Below, piece after piece: positions 1-10,600 of a DNA stretch of 64,000 nucleotides. The position numbers were made by a program, and so were the translations under genes. The stretch spans positions 4,092,001 through 4,156,000 of the forward strand of contig NZ_CP073696.1 in the NCBI RefSeq assembly GCF_025264645.1, read 5' to 3'. Below the pieces are notes generated by a model. That model was given only the letters and a program-made list of their open reading frames with translations, was not told the DNA's origin and did not search any database. Every line of letters begins with the position of its first letter. Within the stretch, counting starts at the first letter, position 1. Source of the DNA: Edaphobacter lichenicola. GTDB taxonomy: Bacteria; Acidobacteriota; Terriglobia; Terriglobales; Acidobacteriaceae.

Positions 1-501
1 TTGGCGAGCCACTCGATGAGGTCGTAGCAATCGCGGCCATCCTGGCGGTCCCACAACACGCTGTTGCCTTCGCAGTCCAGCACGCCACGGATGTCCGGAT
101 TGCAGATCGCGTAACCCTGAGCGCACCAGTAGGCGGGGTCTGCCCCCTCCGAACTTTTCCAAGCCAGAGACGATCCCATTGGACAGGCCCACCAGGGCGA
201 ACACACCCATCACGCTAAGCGACGTTCCCTGGCCTTTGCCGTACGGGCTCCACGCCACGATGACCGGCACCTTCTCGACGCCAACCGGACGGAACACGTC
301 GACATAGATCGTCACGCCGTCACGCAATGTCACGGCGACATCCTTCTCGAAGACAATATCGACCGGCAGTGAGAGGAACTGAGGCGCGATCCTAAAACCC
401 TTCTCCAGCATGCGAGTGCCTGGATCGAACTTCGTCAACAAGCCAGACCTTGGACCGGGCAGTGGGTGCGATGGTACATAGATTTTCTTGTCGTCGCTCA
501 C
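1..501 (-). pseudogene. CocE/NonD family hydrolase, N-terminal part, frameshifted and cut by the window edge
   Basis: The reading from a GTG at 501, with AAGGAG seven bases upstream, gives the start of a CocE/NonD (peptidase S15, X-Pro dipeptidyl-peptidase-like) acyl hydrolase: VTLRDGVTIYVDVFRP, then VPVIVAWSPYGKG. Near position 150 the frame is lost. The expected continuation EGADPAYWCAQGYAICNPD is found one base out of register and then runs cleanly to the window edge (DRQDGRDCYDLIEWLA). One extra base around 148-151 explains the shift. These enzymes hydrolyse esters or amides with a Ser-Asp-His triad; the triad lies outside the window. The gene follows the broken amidohydrolase on the same strand, so both probably formed one catabolic operon. 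Family assignment is firm; whether the lesion is biological or a sequencing error is not decided. Confidence 0.75.
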
Positions 502-596
502 TGGGAAGCTCCTTCTATCTTTTGGTTCGAAGACTACTCTCGCTTCATTACGAGCCTACGTCACCAAATGATGATGTGCCACAAGCCATAGGTCTG

Positions 597-1630
597 TTAT
601 GTGATCTGAAACAGGTCTTCGGCATTCTTATATGCAATCTTCTCTTTGTCTTCCTGGCTGATGGGTAGCGACTCCAGAAAGCGCCGCGCGCCCGCCATAG
701 TCAAATACGGGTAATCGACGGAATACAGGATTCGATCCGCGCCCAAAACCGAATGAATAAATTGAAAGTGAGGCAGGCTCATCATGCCGCTCGGGCTGAC
801 GTAGACGTGCTGTCTAAACGTGTCTGTGATTGATCTCGATAATCCTGTCATTCCTGCGGCATCGTGTCGTCGAGCCGCTGCAAGTAGAACGGGACCATCT
901 CTCCCCAATGGCCGCTGATCACTTGCAGGTTTGGAAACAGGTCAAACTTTTTTGAGAGTAGCACTCGAAGCAGGTGAACACCCGCTTCGTTGTGCCAGCC
1001 CCATCCAAAAAGAGATAGTCGAGCCGTCACCTCCGTGTCGAGGCCTCCATAGTAAGGGAGTTGGACTTGCGGCAATGGGTATCCATTGTGCATATAGATT
1101 GGGACGCGAAGCTCGTTCAATTTAGCCAGAATCGGCTCAAACTGTACATCATCCAGAAACACCCCCGCCGGACGGCCGAGCAGCAGGGTACCAACAAACC
1201 CAAGATCTTTCACCGCACGCTCGAGTTCGGCAGCAGCGGCTTCCGGGTGTTGCCAGGGTAACGCCGCAAATCCGCGGAATCGTGAAGGAGCCGCCTGAAC
1301 CATCCCCGCGAGTTTGTCGTTTGCTCTTCGCGTAAGATCGATTGCTTCCTCGGCTGGCGCGTCCTGTGAGGGATTGCTGTACGAGAGAACCTGCATATCC
1401 ATTCCATGCTTGTCCATCTGCGCGATGCGCTCTTCGCCTGACTCCAGCAAGAGCCCACTCGTGACACGGAAATCGAGGCCCATGGGAAGCTTGTCGTCCC
1501 CGTCATCAAGACTTCCTCGGAAGCAGGTGCCGACCAGGGTGAAGTAGTCGGCGTTCGCCTTCTGCTTTGCCTGACCTGCCTTGAACAATCCCAGATCGCC
1601 GATATGCTCTTCGACAGTGATAATCTTCAT
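597..1630 (-). pseudogene. amidohydrolase family protein (ACMSD / resorcylate decarboxylase-like), frameshifted
   Basis: ATG at 1630 follows AGGAGAGAACG, a good ribosome binding site. The first 260 codons carry the amidohydrolase_2 pattern: N-terminal EEH, a metal-binding His in YMHNGYP and SGHWGE further on. The frame ends at PQE-stop near 848. In the next frame, MTGLSRSITDTFRQHVYV continues the family, including the metal-ligand Asp region YSVDYPY and the C-terminal helix ending at 597. Loss of one A near 851 (GAAATG to GAATG) accounts for the break. Relatives act as aromatic carboxylate decarboxylases or hydrolases with a single zinc or manganese. The rejoined product would be about 344 residues, normal for the family. 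It is divergent from the GH6 gene and upstream of the CocE-like gene. Confidence 0.8.
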
Positions 1631-1904
1631 CGTTCTCTCCTGAACCGCTTCGCTTTCTCACATAACGTATGTTGCTGTTTCCAGGTTGCTCAACTGGCGA
1701 TAACAGGCCAATGCACTCATTGAGTACGGCATTCACGAGTCGTTCGCTGAATAAGCCGTCGGTAAATGCGATGCGCGACGTCAATCTGATTGACAAACAC
1801 AGGCCGTGCTCAATAAGTTGTTGCGCAGCGCATTGAAGCCTTCCACGCTCGTCGGAAGGTGGCGATTGCACGCGCGCTCATGAACACAACTCAGGAGGCT
1901 CCCC

Positions 1905-3257
1905 ATGCGTCACCGCTTCATCCGTAGCATCACCATGAGAGCGCTCGTAGCAGCCGCTCTGCTATCGAGTACTTTCCTTGCAATCAAGGCAACCGCGCAA
2001 ACCCCAACAGACAGAACTCTCTCCACTAATGCTCGCTTCTTCGTCCCGCAACCCGCCAGTGGCTCCATCCAGCAAGCCATTGGCTTGCTCGAAAAGTTCC
2101 AGCTCAAAAACGCCCTCTTGATCGCCGCGATGGAAGCCACCCCGCAGGCGGTCTGGCTTACCGGCAATACCCCCGCGCAAACAGCCTCAACGGTCACGAG
2201 TACGCTGCGCGAGGCCAACTTCCAGCGCGCCATCCCGACCTTTGTTCTTTACAACATTCCCGGCCGTGACTGCGGCAGCTATTCCGCAGGCGGTGCAGAG
2301 AACACCGCCGACTACGAGGCTTGGATCGACGCCATTGCCGGAGCCGTCGGCAACCAGAAGGTCGTCATCATGCTCGAGCCCGACGCTATCGCCGACCTGC
2401 CCAGCGACTGCGGATACGATCCCACCCAAGTCGACATTCCCGAGGCCGTCGCCAACCGCTACGCCCAGATTAACTACGCCATCACCCGGCTCGAGCAGCA
2501 GCCAAAAACTAGCGTCTACATAGACGCCGGCAACAGTCATTGGCAGGCCGTTCCTGTCATTACTCAGCGCTTGATCACGGCTGGTGTTCAACAGGCTCAG
2601 GGTTTCTTCTCCAACGTGTCGAACTACAACCTTTCCACCTACGAGTCGAAGTTCGACACTTGGGTCTCCGCCTGCATGGCCTTCGGCATGAACCCTGCCG
2701 ACGGTGGCTGGCGCCTCGGTAATTACTCCTATTGCGCCAGCCAGTACTACTCTCCACTCGGTACCGTGAACCCCGATGACATCACCACCTGGGTTTACAC
2801 CGACGAGTGGTTTCAGCAAAACATGGGCAGCGCAGTCCCCATCACTCACTTCGTCATCGACACCAGCCGCAACGGACAGGGCCCTTTCAACGCGGCCAGC
2901 TACGCCAACCCGCCCTACAACCAACCCTCATCCGTGATAACGACCCTGAATAACGGAGGCTGGTGTAACCCACCCGCCCGCGGTCTGGGTGCTCCCCCGA
3001 CTGCGAGCACCGGCATCGCACTGCTTGACGCCTACCTCTGGGTCAAGACTCCCGGCCAGTCAGACGGCGCATGCGACTCAGCAGGCGGCGCACGCGCCTG
3101 GGATTACAGCACCTACGAACCCGTAGGATGGCCGACCACTGCTGCTCAACAGGCTACCTTCGATCCGCTCTGGGGACTCTACGATCCCATAGCAGGTGCA
3201 TGGTTCCCGCAGCAGGCGCTTGACCTTGCCCAACGCGCGAATCCTCCGCTCCACTAA
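1905..3257 (+). CDS. secreted glycoside hydrolase family 6 (cellobiohydrolase/endoglucanase)
   Basis: The 450-residue product begins with a Sec signal peptide (residues 1-31, cut near KATA-Q) and is otherwise one GH6 catalytic domain. Both family signatures are visible: VLYNIPGRDC near residue 113 and VVIMLEPDAIADL near residue 150-165, with the catalytic Asp in EPDA. VYIDAGNSHW, FVIDTSRNGQGPF and LWVKTPGQSDG are also typical. GH6 enzymes cleave beta-1,4-glucan with inversion. No carbohydrate-binding module or linker is present, so it is a bare catalytic domain. The start is set by AGGAGG at 1893-1898. A hairpin follows the stop codon. Whether it acts as endo- or exo-enzyme cannot be read here because the loop lengths need a structural model. 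Confidence 0.93.
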   Translation: MRHRFIRSITMRALVAAALLSSTFLAIKATAQTPTDRTLSTNARFFVPQPASGSIQQAIGLLEKFQLKNALLIAAMEATPQAVWLTGNTPAQTASTVTSTLREANFQRAIPTFVLYNIPGRDCGSYSAGGAENTADYEAWIDAIAGAVGNQKVVIMLEPDAIADLPSDCGYDPTQVDIPEAVANRYAQINYAITRLEQQPKTSVYIDAGNSHWQAVPVITQRLITAGVQQAQGFFSNVSNYNLSTYESKFDTWVSACMAFGMNPADGGWRLGNYSYCASQYYSPLGTVNPDDITTWVYTDEWFQQNMGSAVPITHFVIDTSRNGQGPFNAASYANPPYNQPSSVITTLNNGGWCNPPARGLGAPPTASTGIALLDAYLWVKTPGQSDGACDSAGGARAWDYSTYEPVGWPTTAAQQATFDPLWGLYDPIAGAWFPQQALDLAQRANPPLH

Positions 3258-3281
3258 CGCTTATCTCCTGTTCAGCACAAA

Positions 3282-3309
3282 GGCCGCTATGTCTATTCGA
3301 GTAGCGGCC
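3282..3309 (+). terminator. hairpin after the GH6 gene
   Basis: GGCCGCTA at 3282-3289 pairs perfectly with TAGCGGCC at 3302-3309 across a 12-base loop. It lies 25 bases after the GH6 stop codon. No clear T-tract follows (ATCGTGTTT), so it may stabilise the 3' end or act with Rho rather than be a classic intrinsic terminator. Confidence 0.5.
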
Positions 3310-3382
3310 ATCGTGTTTCGGCCACCCTGGCTTAGTCGCTGCCGATGATGACATATACGGAGAAAAGAGAGGCGAGAAACAA

Positions 3383-3799
3383 TTGAATCAGTCAGTGCAC
3401 AACCTTGAAATCTCGACGCGTGGCCAACGCCTCTACGAAGTCACGTCGACTATCAACGAATGGGTCAGCCGGCAGAGAATGCAAACTGGTCTTCTGACAA
3501 TATTCTGCCGACACACATCAGCCTCACTTTTGACCCAAGAGAATGCTGATCCGACGGTGCGCAGCGATATCGAAGCGTATTTCCATCGTCTGGTGCCTGA
3601 AGATGGACCGTATGATCACGACTCCGAAGGGACCGACGATATGCCCGCACATCTGAAGACGTCACTGACTCAGGTGCAGCTATCGATACCCGTTATAGGT
3701 GGCAGGCCCGTATTGGGCACATGGCAAGGCATTTATCTTTTTGAGCACCGGGTACGCCCTTATAGACGAGAGATCGTGCTGCACTTGATAGGGGAATAG
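3383..3799 (+). CDS. YjbQ family protein (UPF0047)
   Basis: The 138-residue product matches the whole YjbQ/UPF0047 fold: GLLTIFCRHTSASLLTQEN in the first half and GTWQGIYLFEHR near the C terminus, with the conserved His and Glu residues of the family. Some members weakly complement thiamine phosphate synthase loss, but the true role is not settled. The start is TTG at 3383 behind a purine-rich AGAGAGGCGAG; no ATG is available upstream or before the conserved core. It stands alone between the GH6 hairpin and the convergent alpha/beta hydrolase gene. Confidence 0.88.
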   Translation: MNQSVHNLEISTRGQRLYEVTSTINEWVSRQRMQTGLLTIFCRHTSASLLTQENADPTVRSDIEAYFHRLVPEDGPYDHDSEGTDDMPAHLKTSLTQVQLSIPVIGGRPVLGTWQGIYLFEHRVRPYRREIVLHLIGE

Positions 3800-3846
3800 G
3801 TGCGTCTCCATTCACCTTTATTAGTAAACCCAAGGCTTTGAATGCT

Positions 3847-4827
3847 CTAGACCAACGGCTTTCCCTTTTCAGTTTTTTCGTGAATACGTCGTATCGCATC
3901 GACGACCAGCGCTGGCTCGTCATGCTGAATCATGTGATTGCTATTCTGAGCCACGATTAGAACGCTGTCGGTCGAAAGCGAAGCAAGCTGTTTCTGTCCT
4001 TCGCTCCAGTTTTGCTCTAAAACGGCGAACGGCCCTGGGAACGGAAGCCCGTGCGTTATAACAGTAAGCGGCAAAGATCCGAGACTTCCGGCTCTCTCCG
4101 AGACTTTCATTGCTGCCGGGACTCGATCCAAAAATGCCAAGTCGTCACACAACGCTGCATATTCCGAAGGCTTGCTGAGCCAGAAGCCGAAGCGATCGAG
4201 AGAAACGCAGACACTCAGAAGGCGTAGCACCCCAAATTGAGCCACGACTCCGACGAGCCGATTCAGTATTCTCGCTTTTGAGTAAAAGGAAAGAACATCT
4301 TGCTTAAAGAGTGAGGACTCGTCCGGCGTATCTACGAGTACAAGGCCGGCCACCTCGCTAGGATATTCTCGAAAATAGTGACGAACGATGAGGCCGCCAT
4401 ATGAGTGCGCGACGAAGATGTATGGCGCTTGAACGTCACCGTTCAATAGGAGCGCGTGAAGTTCGCGTGCACGATCTTCGACACTTCTGGGCGCATTCAC
4501 CGGATCACTCCACCCAAAGCCTGCACGGTCATACGTGCAAGCGCTTGCGAACTTTGCTATCTCATCCTGAACAGACCACCACAAACTAGAAAGTTCCCCA
4601 GCACCCTGTTCGATCACCACGGTAGGGCCTTCGGTTCCCTTGCGAAGGAGATGAAGCTTGTGGTCTCCGACCGAAATCAAGCGTCCCGGCGCCGGATGTA
4701 CTCTCAAATCTATCCATTCTCCGATGCGTTCATACGCATAGCCGACGAGAAGGAGGAGAAGAAGTAACAGGAGTCCGAAGCCAACGTGCCGTTGCCAAGG
4801 TAAGAGCATGAGGCTAAAACAATACAC
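3847..4827 (-). CDS. membrane-anchored alpha/beta hydrolase
   Basis: A hydrophobic N-terminal helix (about residues 15-29, a leucine run) anchors or exports the protein; an alpha/beta hydrolase domain follows. The nucleophile elbow is AHSYGG, the oxyanion region is VVIEQGAGE, and the catalytic His lies in NSNHMIQHDEP near the C terminus, so the triad looks complete. The substrate is unknown; such proteins are usually esterases or lipases. The longest frame uses GTG at 4827 while an ATG at 4809 would also keep the anchor; neither has a clear ribosome binding site. It is divergent from a TetR regulator across a short AT-rich region with inverted repeats, which suggests control by that regulator. 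Confidence 0.82.
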   Translation of the reverse strand: MYCFSLMLLPWQRHVGFGLLLLLLLLLVGYAYERIGEWIDLRVHPAPGRLISVGDHKLHLLRKGTEGPTVVIEQGAGELSSLWWSVQDEIAKFASACTYDRAGFGWSDPVNAPRSVEDRARELHALLLNGDVQAPYIFVAHSYGGLIVRHYFREYPSEVAGLVLVDTPDESSLFKQDVLSFYSKARILNRLVGVVAQFGVLRLLSVCVSLDRFGFWLSKPSEYAALCDDLAFLDRVPAAMKVSERAGSLGSLPLTVITHGLPFPGPFAVLEQNWSEGQKQLASLSTDSVLIVAQNSNHMIQHDEPALVVDAIRRIHEKTEKGKPLV

Positions 4828-4859
4828 TAACGTATAAAATACAATTGTGTATATTTAAA
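4822..4859. promoter_or_regulatory. AT-rich divergent control region with inverted repeats
   Basis: ATACAC at 4822-4827 is the reverse complement of GTGTAT at 4847-4852. Between them lie GTAT-AAA-ATAC (4832-4842) and ACAATTGT (4841-4848). The region is much more AT-rich than its surroundings and separates the hydrolase and TetR start codons. Overlapping palindromes between a TetR gene and its divergent neighbour are the usual operator arrangement. That it binds this TetR is inference. Confidence 0.5.
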
Positions 4860-5453
4860 ATGAAGAAAGCAAATGCTACAAACTTGAGTTCAATTGCGAG
4901 CAAGCGCGATCGCACGAGAAAAAAACTAATTGAGGCGGCCGCGTCTGTCATTGGCGAAAAGGGTTTTGATCGCGCCTCGCTAGAAGAGATTGCAGCGCAG
5001 GCAGGAATGACTCGAGGTGCTGTCTACGGCAACTTTGAAAACAAGGAAGAGCTATTCTTGGCAGTCGTAGAGGCACAGTGGAAGCCGATCATGCCCCCTT
5101 TCAAGCAAGGAGCCACCCCGAGAGAGCAAATGCGAACCCTTGGAAGGACCGTTGCGGCGGAAGCGCGATCACGGCAGAACGTCGCCGTGCTTGCGACAGC
5201 CTTTCAGCTTTATGCACTTACACATGAGCAAACGCGGGCCAAGATGACCGAAAGGAATGCAATTGCCTACGAGTGGATTGCCAAAGAGTTGGTCAAGATC
5301 GTACCTGCAAAAGACCTTCACATGCCTGCAAAAGATTTTGTACGCATTCTGGATGTTGTGACCACCGGTCTGCTGTTTACGTTTTTCCAAACGCCAGAGC
5401 TAATTACCGAAAGGATTTTTGTCGCAACCTTCGAGTCCCTGGTCCCTAGATGA
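4860..5453 (+). CDS. TetR/AcrR family transcriptional regulator
   Basis: The 197-residue product starts best at ATG 4860 (MKKANATN); a TTG at 4845 in the same frame lies inside the putative operator. The N-terminal helix-turn-helix is clear: LIEAAASVIGEKGFDRASLE, then IAAQAGMTRGAVYGNFENKE, the standard TetR pattern with the recognition-helix YGNF variant of YxHF. The C-terminal ligand-binding part is not assignable to a ligand. It is divergent from the alpha/beta hydrolase and probably represses it and itself. Confidence 0.9.
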   Translation: MKKANATNLSSIASKRDRTRKKLIEAAASVIGEKGFDRASLEEIAAQAGMTRGAVYGNFENKEELFLAVVEAQWKPIMPPFKQGATPREQMRTLGRTVAAEARSRQNVAVLATAFQLYALTHEQTRAKMTERNAIAYEWIAKELVKIVPAKDLHMPAKDFVRILDVVTTGLLFTFFQTPELITERIFVATFESLVPR

Positions 5454-5809
5454 AACGCAGATCTGCCGTTCGCAATTTTGCGCCAGCCGCAAGCTACTGC
5501 ACGGAACTGTCGCGCGCGCACCCTACGCCATTACAGTCGGAAATATCGTTACCCGCAGCTGCGTCGATCCATCGCCAGCCGGAGAAACTCGCGCCTACTC
5601 ACTTCGTTCGTTGTCGGCACGGCTTTGTTTTGCATCAGAATCCTCCTCTGGAATCCAAGCTGCTACTGTGTGTAGATCCTCGCGGCACGACTTGTTTGGA
5701 ATTTCCTTGGGCTGCCACGGACAGGGTGTTGATAGTTGCTCATCAACACAACTCGGCGTAAGAGTCAGGACGCGACTCCATCGCAGGTAATAAATCTGTT
5801 CATCGATCA
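5454..5809. other. intergenic stretch without a recognisable gene
   Basis: About 356 bases between the TetR stop and the 3' end of the GH28 gene. Open frames here are short, arginine- and serine-rich and mutually overlapping, with no family resemblance. One of them overlaps the TetR stop codon by ATGA, but its translation does not look like a protein. No tRNA, hairpin with T-tract or obvious repeat was seen. Confidence 0.5.
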
Positions 5810-7432
5810 TCATGGTTTCCCCAGCATGTTGTACTCGCCGCGGATTCCATCTGCGTCGCCTTCGGCTACAGCAGCACAACCGCGAAGATCGCATCCCGAA
5901 ACGAGGATGTCTTTCGATGATTTGAGTTTCAGAAGTGCACGCGCACCTTGGGGAGCTTTGGTATCTGAGAGCCACGCGCCATTCACGTCCCCCATCTGTA
6001 GCATGGGTTCTCCTTTGATTGCAGGTGTGGACTGCAAGCCGCTGCACCGGAGGTCTTGAACGTCGTCGAACACTAGGGTGGGTCTCCACTCTTCGACCGG
6101 CGTCGAAAATGATACGTCGCGCATGGAAAGACTATGCACATGTCGGACATACAATCCGCTCGCAGGGAGCCACCCGAACATGCGCGACTGCGGGTAATCA
6201 GGCGCCACCTCAGGTACCGGATGCGACACCCACTCGGGCTTGCCCGACATTACGGTTGCAATGCGAATATCCGAAAGGCGAACGTCCTCTACATGCAGAC
6301 CTGGTAAGCCGGTGATGGAGCTAGTTAAGATGGCATCTGTGGCATGCAGGCCGTCGATGACGATACCGCGCATACCGTTCTGCGGCGTGACGTTGTCCGT
6401 GTGTCGCGTACCTCGGCGGAGACAGATGGGCGCACGCACGCGTCGCATCTGGATGCCGCTTATGACGACTCCATCTACCCAGCCGCCATCAACAGCGCTC
6501 AACTGGATGCCCGCTATCACACGTGATGGTAGGGGAACATCGTCGCTGTAGATGACCGAGTTCGAGAAGGTGATGTTTTCAAACCCGCCGTACGTCGGCG
6601 TCCCGAATTTGAACCCGTTACAGCAGCCGGTGAGGATACAGTTCGTAACAACGATGTTCCTTGATAAGCGAGTTGGGGTCCCGTTGAGCGATTCGCTCTT
6701 GAGACAAATCGCATCGTCTCCGGTGTCAATGATGCAATCCGAGATCACTACATCCTGGCAGCCGGTAGGGTCGATGCCGTCCGAGTTGGGGCTATAGATC
6801 GGATTCTTGATAACGATCCCGCGGATCTGCACGCGATCGCAATTGAAGGGCCGGAGAGTCCATCCCGGAGCGTTGCAGAGGAAGACATCCGAAATGCGGA
6901 CGTCCGTGCAGCCTTCAAACTCGATCATGGGAGAGGGGTGATTCGCCGTGTGAGTCCAGTCCAGGTGGATGGCATCGCTCCACAGTTTGTCTTCCGATAC
7001 CGCCGGGCGTTCAATGTGAACCCAGAAGGCCGAACCCTGTCCGTCAATCTTGCCTGGGCCCGCCAATCCTACATTCTGCGCGCCACTAGCGTAAATGAGA
7101 TGACCCGGTTGATAGTCTTTGATGTCACCGCTGCCAAGCAGCATTGCTCCCGCCTCAAGATAGAGTGTGACGTTGGACTTGAGGACGACGGTGCCGCAAA
7201 GATAAGTGCCTGGACCGAGGTACACAATGCCTCCGCCAGCCGCTGTGCACACATCGATCGCGCGTTGTACTGATTTAGTGTCCTTTGTACGACCGTCGCC
7301 AACCGCGCCGAATGAGCGCGGATCGAAGATGGCAGGACGTGTGCCATCACTCCTGGGTACGGCGCCGGCTGTAGTGCTGAGTGTAGACATCCCAAGACTG
7401 GCAATAGCTGCAAGCATTTCTCGGCGATCCAT
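5810..7432 (-). CDS. Tat-exported glycoside hydrolase family 28 (polygalacturonase-like)
   Basis: A 540-residue right-handed beta-helix protein. ATG 7432 is preferred over 7453 because CAGGAGA (7441-7447) sits nine bases upstream. The N terminus MDRREMLAAIASLGM is a Tat-like signal. FDPRSFGAVGDGRTKDT is the standard pectate-lyase-fold entry, followed by AAGGGIVYLGPGTY. The GH28 active-site motifs are PNSDGID and DTGDDAICLKS, which carry the catalytic Asp residues; the third motif is the degenerate FKFGTPTYGG, with no GHG seen. The family hydrolyses galacturonan or substituted pectic backbones; the exact substrate is open. It lies 213 bases downstream of the TonB receptor on the same strand and could share its transcript. 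Confidence 0.88.
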   Translation of the reverse strand: MDRREMLAAIASLGMSTLSTTAGAVPRSDGTRPAIFDPRSFGAVGDGRTKDTKSVQRAIDVCTAAGGGIVYLGPGTYLCGTVVLKSNVTLYLEAGAMLLGSGDIKDYQPGHLIYASGAQNVGLAGPGKIDGQGSAFWVHIERPAVSEDKLWSDAIHLDWTHTANHPSPMIEFEGCTDVRISDVFLCNAPGWTLRPFNCDRVQIRGIVIKNPIYSPNSDGIDPTGCQDVVISDCIIDTGDDAICLKSESLNGTPTRLSRNIVVTNCILTGCCNGFKFGTPTYGGFENITFSNSVIYSDDVPLPSRVIAGIQLSAVDGGWVDGVVISGIQMRRVRAPICLRRGTRHTDNVTPQNGMRGIVIDGLHATDAILTSSITGLPGLHVEDVRLSDIRIATVMSGKPEWVSHPVPEVAPDYPQSRMFGWLPASGLYVRHVHSLSMRDVSFSTPVEEWRPTLVFDDVQDLRCSGLQSTPAIKGEPMLQMGDVNGAWLSDTKAPQGARALLKLKSSKDILVSGCDLRGCAAVAEGDADGIRGEYNMLGKP

Positions 7433-7645
7433 CAGCTTTTTCTCCTGAACCATAACCCGTTGCTGTACGGGATAAAACTTTAGGCGTCAACTCTCACAAG
7501 ACGCGTTGGTTGTGTGTGCGATTTACCTTGTCTCAGCATGTGGACAGCAACGCACTTACGAGGATGATCGCGGTCCGAATCAGCCCGCTCCAAAAAGGAA
7601 GAACGTGTCGGACCGCGATCGTACGAGTCATCGGTCGCGCTTAGC

Positions 7646-10600
7646 TCAGAAGTCAATCCGAGCCGAAAGCTGGGCTTGGCGCGGGTTGTTGTTTTGGGTG
7701 GTTGGGGTGCTGAAGTTCGAACTGCCCAATGTCGTGACAATGTTGCCAAATTGCACGAAATTGCTCACGTTGTACAAGTCAGCTTGCAGATTCAGCCTGG
7801 TCGTCTCTGTGATATGCAGTGGAAAGCTACGCCGAAGACTGATATCCATTCCGAAGAAGCCAGGTCCTGTGAGACCATACGCTGCCGTACGAGGAGCATT
7901 GCCAAACGTGAATGCCGGCATGTACACCGAATTGGTCAGAGCCGTTGAAATGAATGGTCCGGTCGGAGCGACCGTTGCACTGCCAACGCTTGGCTTTATG
8001 TTCGGGCCAAAGCCGCTCCAATGCTTGGTTGCGCGTGCGCTGCCGGCAAAAGCAGGGTTTAGCGTTGGCATACACGTCAACTGCGCTGGGTTGGTCTGAC
8101 AAGAGGTGGCCGTAATAGCCAGCGGCGAACCGGAGAAAACCTGTACGATCTGCGAGAACTCGAACCCGCCAAGCAAAGCCCTCGTCCAAGCATGTTCACC
8201 GCCTAAACTGCCAGTACCGAAGGGGAGATGCTCCACACCGGTGAAGACAAAGTGATGCGGCTGGTTTATCAAAGACACGCTGCGCTCGATAGCATCCGCC
8301 GCGTACGAACGACCGGTATTGGAGAACGCGGCCGGGATTGCATAGCCAGAACGAAACGTGCCACTGTCGTCAATCGAACGCCCCCAGGTGTAACTTGTCA
8401 TGAACGTCACCCCATGGGAAACTCGCATATTTGCTACCGCCTGAAGCGCGTTGTAGTGTGCATTCGAAACTTGCCCGTAGTTATCGGAGACGTTGTATTG
8501 CGGGTAGGGTCTGAGTGCGATCTGTAGCTGCTGAGTCGTGTTGAACCAGCTCGGAACCGCTGCACCGGATTGCTGCAGCGCGGTCTGGCAATTGACGCCG
8601 GCAGCGTTAGTCTTGGTGGCCAGCGACGAGACAGCGTTGGTAAGACAAGATCCGAGACTTAGATATTTTGGATCCAGTTGGTCAGCCCAATAACCTCGCG
8701 CATTGCTTCCGTCGGCCTGCAGAAAATGTCCCTGCGAGCCGACGTAGCTGATAGAACTGGTAAAAGTTTTGGTCCATTGGTGTTCGAAGCCAAGCGTGTA
8801 GTTGATGAACTGCGGTGCACGGCCACCGTAGTAGGGATCGCCGTAGTAGACCGTCGATGGCGAGCCTGTATGTCCGGGGGTCGTCGTGTACCCCATACCA
8901 AATTCCGGGCCAGAACCGCGGCCGGCGGCTGGAGCATAGGCTGGCACACCAGCATCAAGCGGAGCCGTGGTGAGGTAAGTGGTCGTATTCGCAGAAAACG
9001 CGGGCGAGGCCGAGAACCCAAGAGTTTGCGTGCCGTTACGCGACACAGATGAGCCACCCACGCCGTTTCCATGCGAGTAGATCACCCCATAGCTTGAGCG
9101 AACGACAGTCTTCGGATCGACCTGATACGCGAGTCCAAGGCGCGGACCGATGTTCTTGAAATAATTGCTAACCGGGGTGTGGCAGTTACAGGTTCCTGAT
9201 CCATGGCCCGTGAAGTTCAACCCTCCACCTACCCCAGTCGCTGGATTTATAAGATTGGGGTCAAAGTAGCTCATCACATCGTGAGCTTCTCTGTAGGTCG
9301 GAAAAAAATCGTACCTTACACCGAAATCAAGCGTAAGTTTGTCGGTAACCTTCCAAGTATCTTGCACGTAAGGCGAAATCGGCCGAAACCGCGCATAGGT
9401 TGTTGGAATGGAGTTTTGGGTCAATGTCACGTTGTCGGGTTGCCCGAGCAGAAAACTCGCGTACGCTACACCGGTCGATCCGAGGATTGCGCCATTGGGC
9501 TGAATTTCAGCCGTCTCCGTAACCGCATTGCTGATGATTACCGGCGTAGATCCCCCGATAGCGATTGTGTAGTTGTACTGCAACCAGCTGATCATTCCGC
9601 CAATCGCCAGAGAGTGCTTGCCCAGTGTCCACTGGGCATTGTCGAGCAACTCGTATGAGTTCGCGATCCCAACATTCCCGACATAGCCAGCAAAGGCGGT
9701 CGGTGCATCAACGCCGCTGAACGTCACATTCGGAAAAGCTCCAGCGGCCTGGCCGGCTGGGGCTCCGCCGTAGCCGTAGTGCGTTGCGGAATACTGCGGT
9801 TGGTAGTTTGCGTTCGGGTCCGGAGAAACGTAGCGACCGAAGCCGTAACTAAATTGATTTACTAAATGAGGAGTGAACACATGGGTCTCCTGGATGATCC
9901 CCACGTATGTCTTCGGCGCATAGGACTGGCCGTAGTTATACGGCAACGGGCCGAGATTCGAAGTTGAATTGGTCAAGCCGACCGGAACGTTACTTACCTG
10001 CCGACCATAAGCACCCATGAGGGTCAATACATCCTTAGGACTGGCGACAAAATCAATGCGGTGCGTCGTTGAAAAATTGTGTAACTCCTTTAAGTTAGGG
10101 GAGACGTAGTTGTTCGTCGGATTGGCGTTGATCAGCTGCCCGTTCGGCAGGCTTCCCTGCAACGCCAACGCAACCTGACTCATCTCGTTGGTCGGGATCA
10201 CGTCAATCGGCTCGCCGTCGGGCACCTGTGCGCTGGCTGAAGTTGCGCCATGCGTGTAGCCAAACCGGTACCTGCATCGGCTCGCGTAAAACGCTGTGCA
10301 GGCCGTCTCAGAGTTCGGGTCGTAAATAGGCGCAATGCCTTGGAAGTTGCCCTGTTGTTCGGCCACTGATGGGTAATTCAGAATGGTTGGCTTGGTGGAG
10401 GAAAGCCGGAATCCGGTGTAATTGCCGAAGTAGAACAGCTTCTCACGCAGGGATCCGACCGGGATCAGTGGTCCGCCGATCGCAATACCGTATTCGTTTT
10501 GATGTTCAACCGGTTTTTGCGGGAGGCCCGTAATTGGATTATTGGACTTGATGAAGCCCCATGTATCCAGAGCGGTATTCCTGAAGAATTCGTACACGGT

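Noticed and set aside
2187..2924. long minus-strand frame opposite the GH6 gene
   Set aside because: Valine/glycine-rich translation with no family match; it mirrors the third-position GC bias of a real gene on the other strand.
5450..5761. 103-codon frame overlapping the TetR stop by ATGA
   Set aside because: Overlap suggested coupling, but the sequence is low in hydrophobic order and resembles nothing; no internal ribosome signal.
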